A stretch of 64,000 nucleotides of DNA. Origin: Massospora cicadina (Eukaryota; Entomophthoromycota; Entomophthoromycetes; Entomophthorales; Entomophthoraceae). The stretch is from positions 62,001-126,000 of the forward strand of contig JAKSZP010000109.1 of assembly GCA_022478985.1 (NCBI GenBank), given 5' to 3'. Both the position numbers and the translations under genes were made by a program. Numbering within the stretch: the first letter of the stretch is position 1; each line of letters starts with the position of its first letter. Below are positions 1 to 10,852 of this stretch, piece by piece. The notes under the pieces are model-generated. The model did not search any database, was not told the DNA's origin, and worked only from the letters and a program-made list of their open reading frames with translations.

Positions 1-1103
1 GTGAAAATTTTCGACCTGGGCATATTGTTCTGATTGGTTGGTTCGGTGAATATCTGAAATATCCTCCTGAAATTGTCCATGGTTAATGGCGGATTCCGCA
101 TGTGCCGCCGCTTCAGCTGCTGCTCTCTTGCGGGCTTTTTGTGCTGCTTTACACTGTTTACTTGTAACTTGGTCCACAATAGAGTATAGTCCATCTTCAC
201 CCCAGCGGAATGGGTGGTGGCCATCAGTCATTTTGGCGAAGTTTTCATTATCTTCATCCATAGCTTCTTCACAAAAATCATTTTCTATTAAGCCCTCTTT
301 TACAGGGCATGCATGTTCCTTGTGGCCCAGTGAGCCACAGTGGTTGCAAATGGGTGGTGCGCATTCCAGTGTAACTCAGAATGCAGCTGACTGGCCCCCA
401 TCTGCAAAATGAAATTCTGCTGCACGGGGAATTCTGGATAATTCCTCTCTTCCACTTCTGGGAAGGGGTTGACTACAGTAATAGCTTTGCCCATGCACAG
501 GTCGGGCATTAAGTGAGATCGCTGTAATTCAAGTTGTAGGATTTATTCATAGGCCACAAGACCTTTGCGGAGCTCCTCCTCAATTACCTTATGAGGAAGG
601 TTGGTGGGGAGCGAGTCAAAGGAGATGACAAAGTTTTCACTTTGTTCCATCTGGTGTGCGCGGTACGCACAATTTTTTTGCCCTCAGGGAGGGCAATTTC
701 TACGCAGATTTTTGCTGCAGCATTGGCTTCATCAGCTGTTTCAAAAACAATATTGATCCAGCCACAGCCCATGTTGTTGGTGGCTACGTACACCGCGTGA
801 GGGAAAAGTGAGGGCTGTGCCTCACATGTTTTCTCCCACAGGGTCAGTGACTCATCCCCAAGGAAGATTCTGATCCCATGTTCCACTTTTGACAAAGGTT
901 AGTTGAATTGAATGTACATGTATTGCGCGTGCTTTACAGTAAATACCATAAACCCAGACGGTGTCTGAGTTTGCGATTTTTTTATGGCTTGGGTTCCTGG
1001 TCCCCCCTCCAGGGCGTTTCTTGCCTTTAGTTGCACCGTAAAGCGCACCACTTGCTGCGACACTCGCCCATATTGTATTATTTTTGTTATTAAAGTCGCC
1101 CAT
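1..1103 (-). pseudogene. LINE-A ORF1 (nucleic-acid-binding protein with CCHC knuckle), broken and partial
   Basis: In L1-type LINEs, ORF1 binds the element RNA in the cytoplasmic RNP. The start near 1103 (MGDFNNKNN...) matches LINE-D ORF1 (MDDFNKSNT...). Later pieces lie in three frames. The segment 584-895 carries the conserved GCGWINIVFETADEA block. Around 300-350 another frame gives CNHCGSLGHKEHAC, a complete CX2CX4HX4C zinc knuckle identical in spacing to LINE-D. The C-terminal tail follows, rich in Lys/Ala (KAAQKA-like), until the window ends. Several frameshifts separate these parts, so it cannot make a full protein. Homology to the LINE-D copy is seen directly; the function is from the family. 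Confidence 0.8.
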
Positions 1104-1185
1104 CTTTCCTGCGTGTGATTATCCAAATTTGCTGTTTAAAAGAAAATAGTAGTAACTAAAGTGATTGTTATGAGAAAGAAAAGCG
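1..1185 (-). mobile_element. LINE-A: 5' part of an L1-like non-LTR retrotransposon, cut by window edge
   Basis: This stretch aligns base for base with the 5' part of LINE-D (about 42078-43260), including the ORF1 region and the 5' terminal block. Read on the minus strand the 5' end is a CTTTTCTTTCTC-like run followed by AACAATCACTTTAG, which is the start of the other LINEs here. The element runs off the left edge, so EN and RT are not visible. LINE-A and LINE-D form one subfamily, distinct from LINE-B, -C and -E. The exact 5' base is uncertain by about 10 nt, and no TSD can be tested because the 3' end is outside the window. Confidence 0.85.
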
Positions 1186-1499
1186 TTGATAAAAATATTT
1201 TTGTTGATTCAAATTGGGTGAAAATGTTAAAGATTTAGGTTACCCACCAGGTTTGATTCCATAAGGTTTTTCTTCATCACCAATTCACTCAATAGTATCA
1301 AATGTTTTTTAAAATGACCACTACAGGGCAAGCAATGGGAACTGAATGGGTAGTTTGTGGGAGCTGATTGGTCATAAACAATTGACAAAGGAAGCTCAGC
1401 GCTTTTAAGAAATCTTCCCAGGAATAGTTTGAGACTTCAAACTTTGGCTGGGCGTAGTGGTGGGAGCAGCGCCTTCAGTGGTTGAGGGAGGATCAAGCC

Positions 1500-1857
1500 T
1501 CAATCAGAAAATTCAGTCACTACCAAAACCGGTAAAGGGAAGAAGAAGGCTGGTAGGAAAGAACGTTTATGAAAGCAAAGGGCACTTAAATTTTGAGTGG
1601 TTGAGCCCAAAACACAAGGGACATATGGTGTGGCCATTTTTGACACATGTCCAGATAGGATCAGGGCTTATCTGATCAAGTTTTGGGGGTATCACAAGGT
1701 GGGTGTCACGTTGTTGGGCTGATCATTGCAAAAGTGCAAGGCCCCTGTGCGACAATCAGCACCATTATAAACTATAAACTGAAACATGGGTCAGCACTGT
1801 AGGCAGCCAAACCTCCATGAGTTTGTGTTGGAGACATTTAGGGTAGAGCTGGGAGGG
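1500..1857 (-). pseudogene. ORF1/gag-like fragment with intact CCHC knuckle (old copy)
   Basis: One minus-strand frame reads through IPPKLDQISPDPIW and then a zinc knuckle at 1582-1623, C-PL-C-FGLN-H-SKFK-C. It has the CX2CX4HX4C spacing with all four ligands present. The younger copy has the same order: IPPHNII...PNHPFW, then the knuckle. Upstream sequence to 1857 holds stops. Such knuckles bind single-stranded nucleic acid in retroelement Gag and ORF1 proteins. I do not recognise the rest of the protein and assign no further function. Confidence 0.6.
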
Positions 1858-2452
1858 TGTTATAACTTTGGCGATACTTCACAGATACGCTGAAGGCTTT
1901 TTTGCATATGGTCAAGCCACTGAGAAATAGGATAAACGATATGGAGCTTACCAGCCTCAAACACACTAAAAAATAAATGTAATATACTAAATCGGAGCAA
2001 TTGCCCCAAGGACACTCTTTAATTTAATTTATTATGTACAGTGGCTACTCTCTGTTCTGCTCACTCTCTTCTACTCACAATCCTCCCCTTCAATATTATT
2101 GTATCACTTATATATTATGACTTGGGTCAATACTGGTCCTTGTGCTTAAACTATTTTTCCACCATATTCTCACTGGTCTAGCAGAGTTTACCATTTATTA
2201 AAGTAACAATTGCCATAGTTTGAGGAGATACACTTATTAAGTTGTCATACATCAATATCTCATTATTTATTCAAGGTTGACATCACCTTATTAACTGATT
2301 TGGAGGCGATCCAATGACTAACCTTTCTGACCCAATGTTGCCTCATCTCAAGGTGCTCAAATACTCATAACTATAAATCATGGTCAGTGGATTATGGTCA
2401 ATCCACTATGGCTATTTTGGGCTTATCATCCTGTCATATCAGAATCTCTACA
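1858..2452 (-). mobile_element. Solo LTR of the Ty3-B3 type with 5-bp TSD
   Basis: The left edge (TGTTATAACTTTGGCGATAC) and right edge (CTTATCATCCTGTCATATC...TACA) match the ends of the Ty3-B3 LTR at 53143-53639. The 595-bp unit is flanked by a perfect 5-bp direct repeat, GAGGG, at 1853-1857 and 2453-2457. Five bases is the normal Ty3/Gypsy duplication. No internal region is present, so this is a solo LTR left by LTR-LTR recombination. It sits inside the old ORF1-only element, whose sequence continues on both sides. Confidence 0.9.
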
Positions 2453-2626
2453 GAGGGCAAGCCAGCAAACTGGACCACCAGCATGGAGTCATCTAGCAGT
2501 TAAATTTGAATAACTAGATGAGTGTACTTTTTAAATTAAAGGCAGCTGTTCTACCACCATGTCATGGGCTCCACAAGAGAAGAAGAGGTCAAAGTATTCT
2601 CAAGAGGCGGAAAATCTTTTAATCTG

Positions 2627-4534
2627 TCTCTTTTTTCACTTGGCGTAACTTTTCAAGAAAAATTACATGAATTTTATAAAACAAATCAAATTTGCCCATA
2701 GTAGTTTTGCTCTGATGTCCTCGGATTCTCCACCAACTGCTCCAGCATGGGGCAGTGGCAAAACTCCCCCCCCCCGCTATTTTCTGTCCCGGCGGGAAAA
2801 TGCGCTAGGACTGGTTCACCTCGTTATTCTAAACCTATGGGCAGATTTGTTCTGCCAAAGGACCTGGACGCCCACCTTAGTCATACCCAAGTGGTACCTC
2901 ACTGCCCCCTAGTGCTCACCTGGAGCAACATGCGCTATGGCCTAAGGGTCAAATATAGGAAACTATTCCCATACCATGACCAAGCCATAATCAAAATGGC
3001 ACAGGCGGTGATGATATCTGCCAGCTTTATCGATTTCCACCCCTACAAGGGTATTTCTTCCTCAGCTTCACCTGTGAAGCTGACGCTGCCACTGCAGCAA
3101 CTGTGCCCTGGTATTCCAGAGCACCACTCTCCCCACAACTTGGACTCAGCTCCCAGCAGACACCACTTTGGTGGTCCAGTTTGCTGGCCTGCCCACCCAC
3201 CTCCCCCTGAAGTGCTCCACCAGGAGCTGATGGACAGTTTGGCAGCCTATGGCTCCAACCCCATCTTACAATTTGTGGTCCCAAATGGGGCCACACGACT
3301 TGCTGGGCCTCAGGCATATGCCACAATAAGCCCTGAATTTAATAAAATTGTGGTGCCAATTCCGCCGCACAACATTATTCCCTCAGCACCCAACCATCCA
3401 TTTTGGGCCCACATTGAGGGCGGGCGGATGATCTGTCCATCATGTTTTGCGTTAGACCACTAAAAATGCAAGTGCCCCTACTCAACCACTTCAGATGGAT
3501 CGGACAACTCATCTGCCAATCTCCAATCTGCTGCCCACCCTGTACAATTTCAGGCATGGGGCACAATTCTTTCTCCTCCACTCCAAAGCCTGTTGCTGCA
3601 GCTGCACCGCTGCAGCCACTAATCATCCTCCTCCTCACCCCAATGCCATAAATAATTACTCCAATCAAGCATCAGATTGGATCCCATGCTTCTACAAATG
3701 AATTGAACAAACCTCAACCGTATGCTGATTCCCCAATCCAATTCGACCAAAACCCATGGGAGTTATTGGCTGAAATTGATGAATCAGGCAAGCTCATTGA
3801 AGAACCATCTCTACAAATTGAGCAGTTCATTAATGCAGAATGTGATGCCAAATACCCCCCAACTTTTTACTCTACAGCCAAATGCTGAATCGTTTTGTAG
3901 TGATAACCAGCTTGCAGTCAAAGCAGCTGCAACACCAGATTGTCATCCCCTGCATAAAGCTGTCACTAAATCAGTAGCGATACTCAAAAAGAGAATTCAC
4001 CTCCTGTTATCCCTGAAACCTAACCCCAAAAAGCAAAATATGGGTGAACAAGTATTACAAAAATGCAAATGATGCTATCCAGAACGTGGCAACTGTAGCA
4101 TGGAATCCAAAAACAAAAATAACCTGAACCAACATTGCCACATTTTTTCAACTCCCAGATGCCTAAATTAAAGCTGAAAAAGCTTTAACTGAATATCTCA
4201 GTGCCATTTACCTAGCTGGCAATTTCCATGAAATTCTAATTATTAGAGATATTGAACCACATACTGCAGATGCCCCAACGTCATTACTGACAGCCATGAC
4301 ACACTTTACTATGGGAGGAAGAAGCTGCTGCCAAAGATGAGCCCCCAACCCCCCTCCCCTTCTGCCATGGAGGGATAAGCGGCTTCTGCTGCCCACCTGG
4401 TTGGTCGGTTTTTGAAGTATTTCAATTAATTCGCTCATTAGGGCTTTTGTTTGAACCAAATAGTTACGCTTTTTTAGTATATTTTTAGTTTTGGTAATGT
4501 CTGTCCCCTGGTTGGCATGCCTCAAATAAATCAA
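2627..4534 (+). mobile_element. Non-autonomous ORF1/gag-only non-LTR element (half-LINE-like), 1.9 kb
   Basis: The insert is bounded by an exact 17-bp direct repeat, GAAAATCTTTTAATCTG, at 2610-2626 and 4535-4551. That length is typical of target-primed reverse transcription. Its last bases (TGTCCCCTGGTTGGC...GCCTCAAATAAATCAA, 4502-4534) closely match the 3' tail of LINE-B (22831-22870). Inside is a single gag/ORF1-like reading region; there is no endonuclease or RT. It therefore looks like an ORF1-only element moved in trans by the local LINEs, comparable in layout to mammalian HAL1. It is inserted antisense into an older copy of itself. Confidence 0.8.
2667..3886 (+). pseudogene. ORF1/gag-like protein with CCHC knuckle, frameshifted and with a stop in the knuckle
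   Basis: An ATG at 2667 opens a frame that changes near the C-run at 2767-2776, a likely slippage site. The next frame runs 2747-3463 and holds most of the protein: a block FVLPKDLDAHLSHTQ (near 2840-2885), LRVKYRKLFPYHDQA (near 2945-2990), a Pro-rich stretch (3130-3210), then a knuckle at 3434-3475 reading C-PS-C-FALD-H-stop-KCK-C. The stop (3461-3463) falls one codon after His; the same frame continues past it. A further fragment at 3703-3888 (NKPQPYADSP...) is in another frame. I do not recognise the family; the knuckle supports nucleic-acid binding. It could be a gag or a LINE ORF1. Confidence 0.6.
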
Positions 4535-4860
4535 GAAAATCTTTTAATCTGGAAGTTTTTACACTGCCATGGCCATCCCAAATATGGCCGCTTTGTATAA
4601 TAAAGGAGGTTCACATACTTAACCCAAAAGCTGAAGTTCAGATTGCTTCAAGGAGCTCCAAGGGTTTTAAAGCTCCTCCTTGGAGAGTGCGAGATGTGGG
4701 GTAGGTCCTGATGATGGATTTATAAGGTGGGAGCGTTCTGGAAGGCTGTTGAACCAGCCCAGGTGCACTTAAGCAGTGCCCAAAAAATTCCAGGAGCCAG
4801 TGCGCCATTACCTCATGTGGGGGCAGCAGGCGTTAATCATGCCAACACAGGCTCAAAGTG

Positions 4861-6429
4861 GTGCAGGCAAAAATTTAGTTAATTCAGAAGACTTATTAAA
4901 TGTAATTTTAATCAAATGATGATCAAAGTAGAATAAAAAGTCTCTCTATTTTGGCTATTGTTCTTCCAAAATCTGGCAGTAGGACTAATACCTCTTTATG
5001 ACAAAACTTTGCATTGAGATTCCTTGCTGTCACATAGTACTTCCTCATGATTTCTTCTATACTGTGTACTTCTCAAGATGGGTCAAATTAATAGGGCAAG
5101 AAACTAATAAGAATCACTGGCTATGATAATTACTCTTGGAAATCTTATATCGATTGATGTAGGTTATCCTGAACATGGGCGTCATCAATCTTTTGAGCGT
5201 TCAAGAATTCTGAAATGGCAATCTCAGATGGTTACAAACAATAAATAATTATTATCTTAATAATCATTTAAAAATCATCACTAGAGTAGTTCTCAATGCT
5301 CGTGAGATGAACTATTGTTAATGGTTCAGTTTCAGTTATGTAGGTTGGTCAACTTTAGAGGTACCTGACCCCAAGCAGACCTCCCTTTCCTTGCACACTT
5401 AAGGAAAAGTTTTCTTTGAAGCACTCATCTTTGATGGTGTTTTTCTTATTGCAGAAGTAACACTTAATCTTCTCTATCTTCTTTGGCTTTGCTTCTTATA
5501 TGGTATAAACAATGGGTTTTTTGGGAGACTTTCAGGTGGTTTTCCAGCTTGTTTATATCAGCCACAACCAGCATAGCTGAGCTTCCTTGATGTCTAGGAC
5601 AGAGTTAAATCTTCATTTTTCTGAAGTACACTCATTCATGGCAAAGCCAGAATTACTATTTAAATCAGCAACAACAGCTGCTATGGCATCATTTAGTGTA
5701 AATATTTTTAGAGGTCATCAGTGTCATGAATCCCTTTGATAATAGAAAGGCTGTTCTGCCACTCAGGATGAGTTATACCAAGAGCAACAGGCAGTTTATT
5801 GTTCATACAGTTATCCACAATTATTGATGCAATGTGAGTAGAAAAGTACTAACACCTGCCAGGAAATTCCAAAATTGGACCACATATTCTAAAAATAGTA
5901 TCGCCTTTTCCACATTTTAATTCAAATTGGGAAAACCTCAGGATTTGATCTAAATAAACTAAGGGAAGGAAATAGATAAAAATGGAGCAACAAGAGAAGT
6001 TTTTATAAACCTATGACTTATAAGCTCACTATGTGGTTAATAGGGAAAAAGGCATTACCGCTTGAAATATTTCAAATAGTATAACGGTGAGTTAACTTAT
6101 TAATTACCTACCAATGTTGATTTAGATCTGGATTGTGCAGATGGATTGGTATCAAATTTTTTATAAGATTTTTTGGTGCGATTCCACCTTCAACCAAGCA
6201 ACATTTTCCTGTCTTCTGACAGGACGCGTCCAGAGCCAGGGCAAGTAATGGTGATTCCAATTTAAATAAATGGATTTGGCACGCCAAACCTAAAGGGTAA
6301 TGATCAACTTTACTAGATATATAGGGAAAGTGGGATAAGAAATTTCAAATCCAGAAGCAATTTTGACAATTTTTTTCATGTTGGGTTCTAACATACTGCT
6401 ATTATCTTAACCTTATTTTTTAGGAGCCT
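4861..6429. other. Unassigned decayed stretch
   Basis: This is AT-rich sequence with no open reading frame of note and no resolvable repeat ends. The only recognisable item is a zinc-knuckle-like relic on the minus strand (see 5340-5960). Confidence 0.4.
5340..5960 (-). pseudogene. Possible retroviral-type Gag relic with degenerate zinc knuckle
   Basis: On the minus strand, 5421-5462 reads K-C-YF-C-NKKN-T-IKDE-C-FKE. The spacing is that of a CX2CX4HX4C knuckle, but with Thr where His is expected. The flanking Lys-rich context resembles Ty1/Copia Gag knuckles (CxxCxKxGHIKxxC). Upstream on the same strand (5640-5960) short pieces such as LNDAIAAVVADLNSN are readable between stops. No protease or integrase could be followed downstream. 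Assignment to Copia is a guess from the knuckle context alone. Confidence 0.3.
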
Positions 6430-8530
6430 TCTGGCAGGATGGGGAGATACAATCTTTTTTGCTTAAGGCTTCTGACCACCACCTCCTCCTGACCTACACC
6501 CTTGATCTTCTCCACTAATTCCTTAGCGATGTAAAGAGGGTGAAATGTGCCATCCTTCTGGGGGTAGGCTGTCACCCACTTTTCATCAACAACAAGGCTA
6601 AATTGCCCTATTTGATGAGGGAATGAGAAACTTTTTTGGCCCCTTCCTGGTTATTAAGGGATATTTGTCCCCGTTGAGATGCAGGAGTTGTCCACTGTAC
6701 TTACTTTATCCATCTATTTTTAAGCAGTGGAAATACCTCCTTTAGGAACTTGGGTGTGCGCAAAGTTCTTGTGCGCCTTGGGCAATTTGATATCCTGAGG
6801 GAGGAAGCCTTCTGGGGAGAACTAGGAGCTTAAGGATGTGCTACGTGGAAGACCATCAAAATATCAAGGCAATGGACACAATCACTTGCAGTTACCCATC
6901 TGTTATAATATGAAGTAAACTTCTTCCAAGCCGCCAAAAACTACACTGAATGGCGTGATTTCTATAAAGCCAGAATGGCATCCAGTTCAGACTCTTTTTA
7001 GTCCTCTATCACAACCAGTTAAGTAACGGCAGACTCCTTCCCTTGAATGGGACAACTGAGAGATGTGGAAGATGGGATGCTTCTTCCAATGGGCAGTTAG
7101 GGTCAGTTATCATTCCATTTCCCAAAACCTCCATCACCACAAGGGGTCAAGAGCGCTTGTTGGAATAATCCTGGAGGTCACTTTCATCTGCATGTGACGC
7201 GTATTCAGCATCACTAAGGAACCCACCTTGGTTTCATGGGCAGGGAGGCTCTTTCAGTAAGAAAACCGCTTGTAATTACTATAGACCTTAGTCAGGCCCT
7301 CAAACCAGGGACTGTGTACTCCAGATCTGCTGCAAATGTTCCTTGGCAGAAGGTACTTCTAGGTGAAGGCAGGGGCCAATAAGAAACAAGGGGCTATATC
7401 TTAGGGTTGCTTCAAAGAGGAATAGCCAGTTCGCAAGTGTGTGATATTATTGTACACAAACTGCACCAGGGGAAGATTAGCAGCCCAGGTATCCCGAGAG
7501 GTAGAGGAATAGCAGCATAAATACTGCTTGAGGATCTGGTTGACATCTCCATCTAGCCATCAGAATATGATTGGTATGCGGTGGAATGGCATGGCTTGAT
7601 CTTCAGGATGGCCAGAATGGTGGTCTAAAAATGAGCGGTAAACTGAGGGCCCTGGTCACTTACCACCTCCTGGGGAAGAATAAACATGGAGAAGACATTT
7701 TAGATGAAAATCCTGTCCATTTCCTCAGAAGTAATTGCTGACAGACAGGAGAAGAAGAGGAAAATAGTGAATCAGTACATAACCATCATAATTGTCATGA
7801 ACTGATTGGAGCTGGGAAGCGCAACAATTAAATTAACTGAACCAAGGTACATGGGACCTCTTCCTGCTGCAGGGAATGAAGAAGATCATTATTATCTGAT
7901 CTATCAAAATTTTCCCATGTGCATGCCATGCAATTAGTGATACAAACTGGGAATCTTTTGAGATACCTGTTCAGTTAAATGTCTTCTTTATCATATCCAG
8001 CCAGTACTTCTTCCCTGGGTAACACATCGCTGAGGGATCAATTGAGCAGCTTTTACCTTAACACAAAGCTGGAGAACCCAAACATGATTCCTGAATAAGA
8101 TCTTTCTCTCCTGCAATGAATAATGGGTCGCTTGTGGGCTAGCAGTACCAGATTATTAAACAACTCTAGCCTCTAAACAGGATGTTTGGCCATCCAGTAC
8201 ACAAGAAAACAAAGGCACATCCTGAGCTCAGTCATCCCCAGAAATTGCAGGAAGAGCAATTGTCAAAAATTGAGGATCGCTCACTTTATAATTTATACCC
8301 TGAATGGTAAATTGGGCTGAAATTTGGCCGGTGGATCCTCAATTTTGCCAGTTGCTTATGGTTTTAGAACTGTTCAGAAACATACTAATCATATTTAAAC
8401 AGCTCCAACTTTTCTGGCCAACTTTGGGTTTAATTTTCCCTTTGTAATTGGAAACTTCAGCTGAGACAGGCAAAGTTGTAAGCTGTGGGACCTGAGATCC
8501 CATCTTTCTCACACTCTCCAAAAGCGACTT
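6430..8530 (-). pseudogene. Ty3-A integrase and downstream region, broken
   Basis: Integrase joins element cDNA to host DNA in the nucleus. On the minus strand, 7640-7670 gives VVSDQGPQFTA, the classic second catalytic-Asp block of Ty3/Gypsy integrases. At about 7500-7560, DGDVNQILKQYL matches the usual TER-VNQ-LEQYL region, followed by ANLPLVQFVYNN. Upstream (about 8530-8340) one frame of 66 codons is open, and the N-terminal zinc-binding part is only hinted at. Downstream, 6440-6620 reads KWVTAYPQKDGTFHPLY..., which I do not recognise. Stops and frameshifts are frequent throughout. Confidence 0.6.
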
Positions 8531-8539
8531 AGAATACAA

Positions 8540-9600
8540 ATAAAAAAGAAAATATAATAAAATTGACTTTTATTATATTCAATTATTTGATAATTATTAA
8601 TTAGGCCAAGCGCCAGTATTTATACCTCTAGGCATCCCCTGGCCACATTCAAGGATGCAATCTCAACAGATATTTTACCACCTCAGTTTGGCCCTTAAAC
8701 TGATATGACTGAGGCCTATTCTTAGCTTTATTAATGACAATCTACTCTCAAATTTGGGAGGATTTCAGGGATGATTATTGCAACAATGCGCGTGCAAATT
8801 GGTCCTAGGATTGTTTCAAAATGAAGTTTTGTCATACTGCTGACAAAATACAAATTTTGGGAGATTTTGTGGTCAATTTAGATAAATGATGTATTCTTAA
8901 TTATGCCATCAGCAGGCCTCTCTTGATACCACTAGGTACTCCCATTTGGGTGGTCCATGTGCAAGTGCTATCATGCCTGCTACACATATTGACATACAAA
9001 AATATTTTGATAGACAATCATGTTTTTGTCACACAGCTGATGAAAACAACTACCTAAACAAGATATCAATTGTTCTCTTGATAGAATTAGGTACTCCCAT
9101 TTGGTCAGTCCATGTGCAGGTGCTATCATGCTGATTCATGTACCAACATAAAAATGTGTCATAAGTCAGAAAACTTGATTATGTTTTTTGTTTTTTAATT
9201 GTCCATGGGACTTTTAAACATTAACTTCAGGTAGGTCTCAAATAATTTTATATATGGATTTCTTAATATTGGTCCCAATTATTCAGGACTAGTTGCCAAG
9301 GTTTGAGGCAGCAATAAACGGCCCAAATGTGTGAACGTCTTCAGCCCAAGCTACCAATAAAATAATTAATTGAATTGACGTTGATTTTGATCAACTCAGT
9401 TAGTAGTTACAGAGAAGGTTAGTCTAAATGTGTGGGGATATTCAGCCTGAGCTTTAGTAATATATGTAAACCCATGTATCAAGAGTGCCCTGAGCCATGT
9501 TAAGGCAATAGGTTTTAATTAAATTACTAGTATAAGCAATAGAAGGGAAAATCGGCCCAATATGTAGGTTGTCAAAGGGTTTATTTTCGAGTCAACCACA
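8540..9600 (-). repeat. Probable LTR-like insertion related to TRIM-Z, with internal direct repeats
   Basis: This AT-rich kilobase separates RNase H from integrase of Ty3-A. Read on the minus strand it has repeated GGCTGAAGACGTTCACACATTT-type blocks (plus-strand 9316-9354 and 9417-9455, about 101 bp apart). These resemble the repeated GGCTGAGGATGTT blocks of the TRIM-Z LTR, and a TATAAATA box lies near 8617-8624, as in TRIM-Z. A second repeat pair, sharing GGTACTCCCATTTGG, lies at about 8934 and 9088 (about 150 bp apart). Ends and TSD could not be fixed, so family assignment is tentative. Confidence 0.35.
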
Positions 9601-10852
9601 GAATCTGACAACAATATATAGAAACTGGGTAGGTGGGATCACCGTGGTCAACCTCTGAATCTCTTCCTCTATTGGACTCATAAAAGGGTTTTGACTCAAC
9701 AGGTTAAAGAATGTTCATGGCCTCCTTACAAAACTTATACTTGAAGTTGAGGCTATACAGGTTGTGAAAAGTCCAGGCCTGATTATGCGCCAACTTCTGT
9801 GGCTTCCTGAAGTATGTTAGGGCCTGGTGGCCCATCCTTACAAACACTTCATGTTGCGCTCCTTGAAAAAGATACTGTCAGTGTGTGAGTGACCGTGACA
9901 CTGCAGCAAGCTCCTTGTCATATATGGACCTTATTTTGCTCTGAGGAAGAGAACTTGTGTAAGAAGTATGTGACGGGATGCTCCACCCCATCATGATCCT
10001 ATAGCTAGTGAGCTCTTACCATGGCTGCTTAGGAATCACATGTCACTATAAAAGGCCAGGATGGATTAGCATTTTTGAGAACTGGAAGAGCCATGAACAC
10101 TTTCTTTATCACCTCAATTGCAAATTGTCAAACCTCCGTTCATTTAAAGAGGACATTCTTTCCTTTCAGGGGTTGAAGAGGCGCTGTCAGATGAGAGAGC
10201 GCGGGTGAGAAATTCTCTCAAGAAAATAATGGTACTTGGGTAACTCTGCAGTTGTTTCTGGGTGGTAGGCGTAGGCCATGAAAGGTTGGCTTTGAGCTTA
10301 CTAGAAGGAATGGGGTACCCTTGCTCCAGGACCAGGTTCACTAGGATGGTGACCTCCTCCCCGTAAGGTACGCACTTTGAAGGCTTCACATAAAAGTTTT
10401 CCTACTTAAGCGCAGCCAGAACCACCTCCTGGTCTTTTGCTGCTGTTTATGGGTGGATCATTGTACCATTATATTGTCAATATATTCAACTGCATAGGTG
10501 AAGCGAAGGCCAGTTAGTAATTAATCAATCATATGCTGGAAGGTGGCAAACGCGGTTTTAAGACTGAATGGCATTACGCGGAATTGAAAATTGCCTTATA
10601 TTATGAATGGCCATAAGTTACTCATGGCCCTCTGCTACCCAAATTTTATTTAAAAGCGTTCACTAGATCAAGCATGGAAACACATGGGATTTGAAAATTA
10701 CCAGTCTAATGATTTGTTTCAGGTAAAGCGGATATGGGTCAAGCACTGATTTATTGTTCAAATGGCCATAGTCCACACAAGTGCACAAAGAACCGGCTTT
10801 GAGCAAAAGCAATAGGTGAAGCGACAGGAGAAGATTTCCAAATAATACCCAC
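9600..10852 (-). pseudogene. Ty3-A reverse transcriptase and RNase H, broken
   Basis: On the minus strand the RT catalytic box near 10465-10495 reads VEYIDNIMV; the usual Y-x-D-D has its second Asp replaced by Asn. Downstream, 10144-10389 carries LVLEQGYPIPSSKLKA then SWPTPTTQKQLQS, the standard RT thumb/connection signature (V..EG...D..K..A...WP.P....LQSFLG). RNase H follows with HPVTYFLHKFSSSEQNK (about 9930-9985). The frame is broken repeatedly, and the start of RT is lost at the Ty3-B1 junction. Confidence 0.65.

Larger units (their letters stand above)
1186..4860 (-). mobile_element. Old copy of an ORF1/gag-only retroelement, interrupted twice
   Basis: Minus-strand fragments match the plus-strand element at 2627-4534. 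The fragment 1500-1857 encodes a run ending in ICPLCFGLNHSKFKCP (ICPSCFALDH.KCKCP in the younger copy). It is cut at 1858 by a solo LTR and resumes at 2453 with the equivalent of GGPVCWPA (VVQFAGLP/GGPVCWLA, about 2460-2500). It is cut again by the young copy and resumes at about 4552 with VKYVNLL (VKYRKLF in the young copy). Nucleotide similarity fades above about 4700, so the upper limit is approximate. The lower limit abuts LINE-A. No intact 3' tail is visible, so LINE-A may have cut it. Confidence 0.55.
6430..10852 (-). mobile_element. Ty3-A: decayed Ty3/Gypsy element, pol portion
   Basis: Minus-strand order is RT (about 10850-10100), RNase H (to about 9600), then integrase (8530-6430), the Ty3/Gypsy order. 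Sequence motifs differ from the Ty3-B copies, so this is a separate family. Its upstream part (start of RT, PR, Gag) is missing because Ty3-B1 begins at 10853. I could not find it again beyond the Ty3-B block. About 1 kb of AT-rich sequence (8540-9600) lies between RNase H and integrase and is probably an insertion. No LTR of its own could be delimited. Confidence 0.7.
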
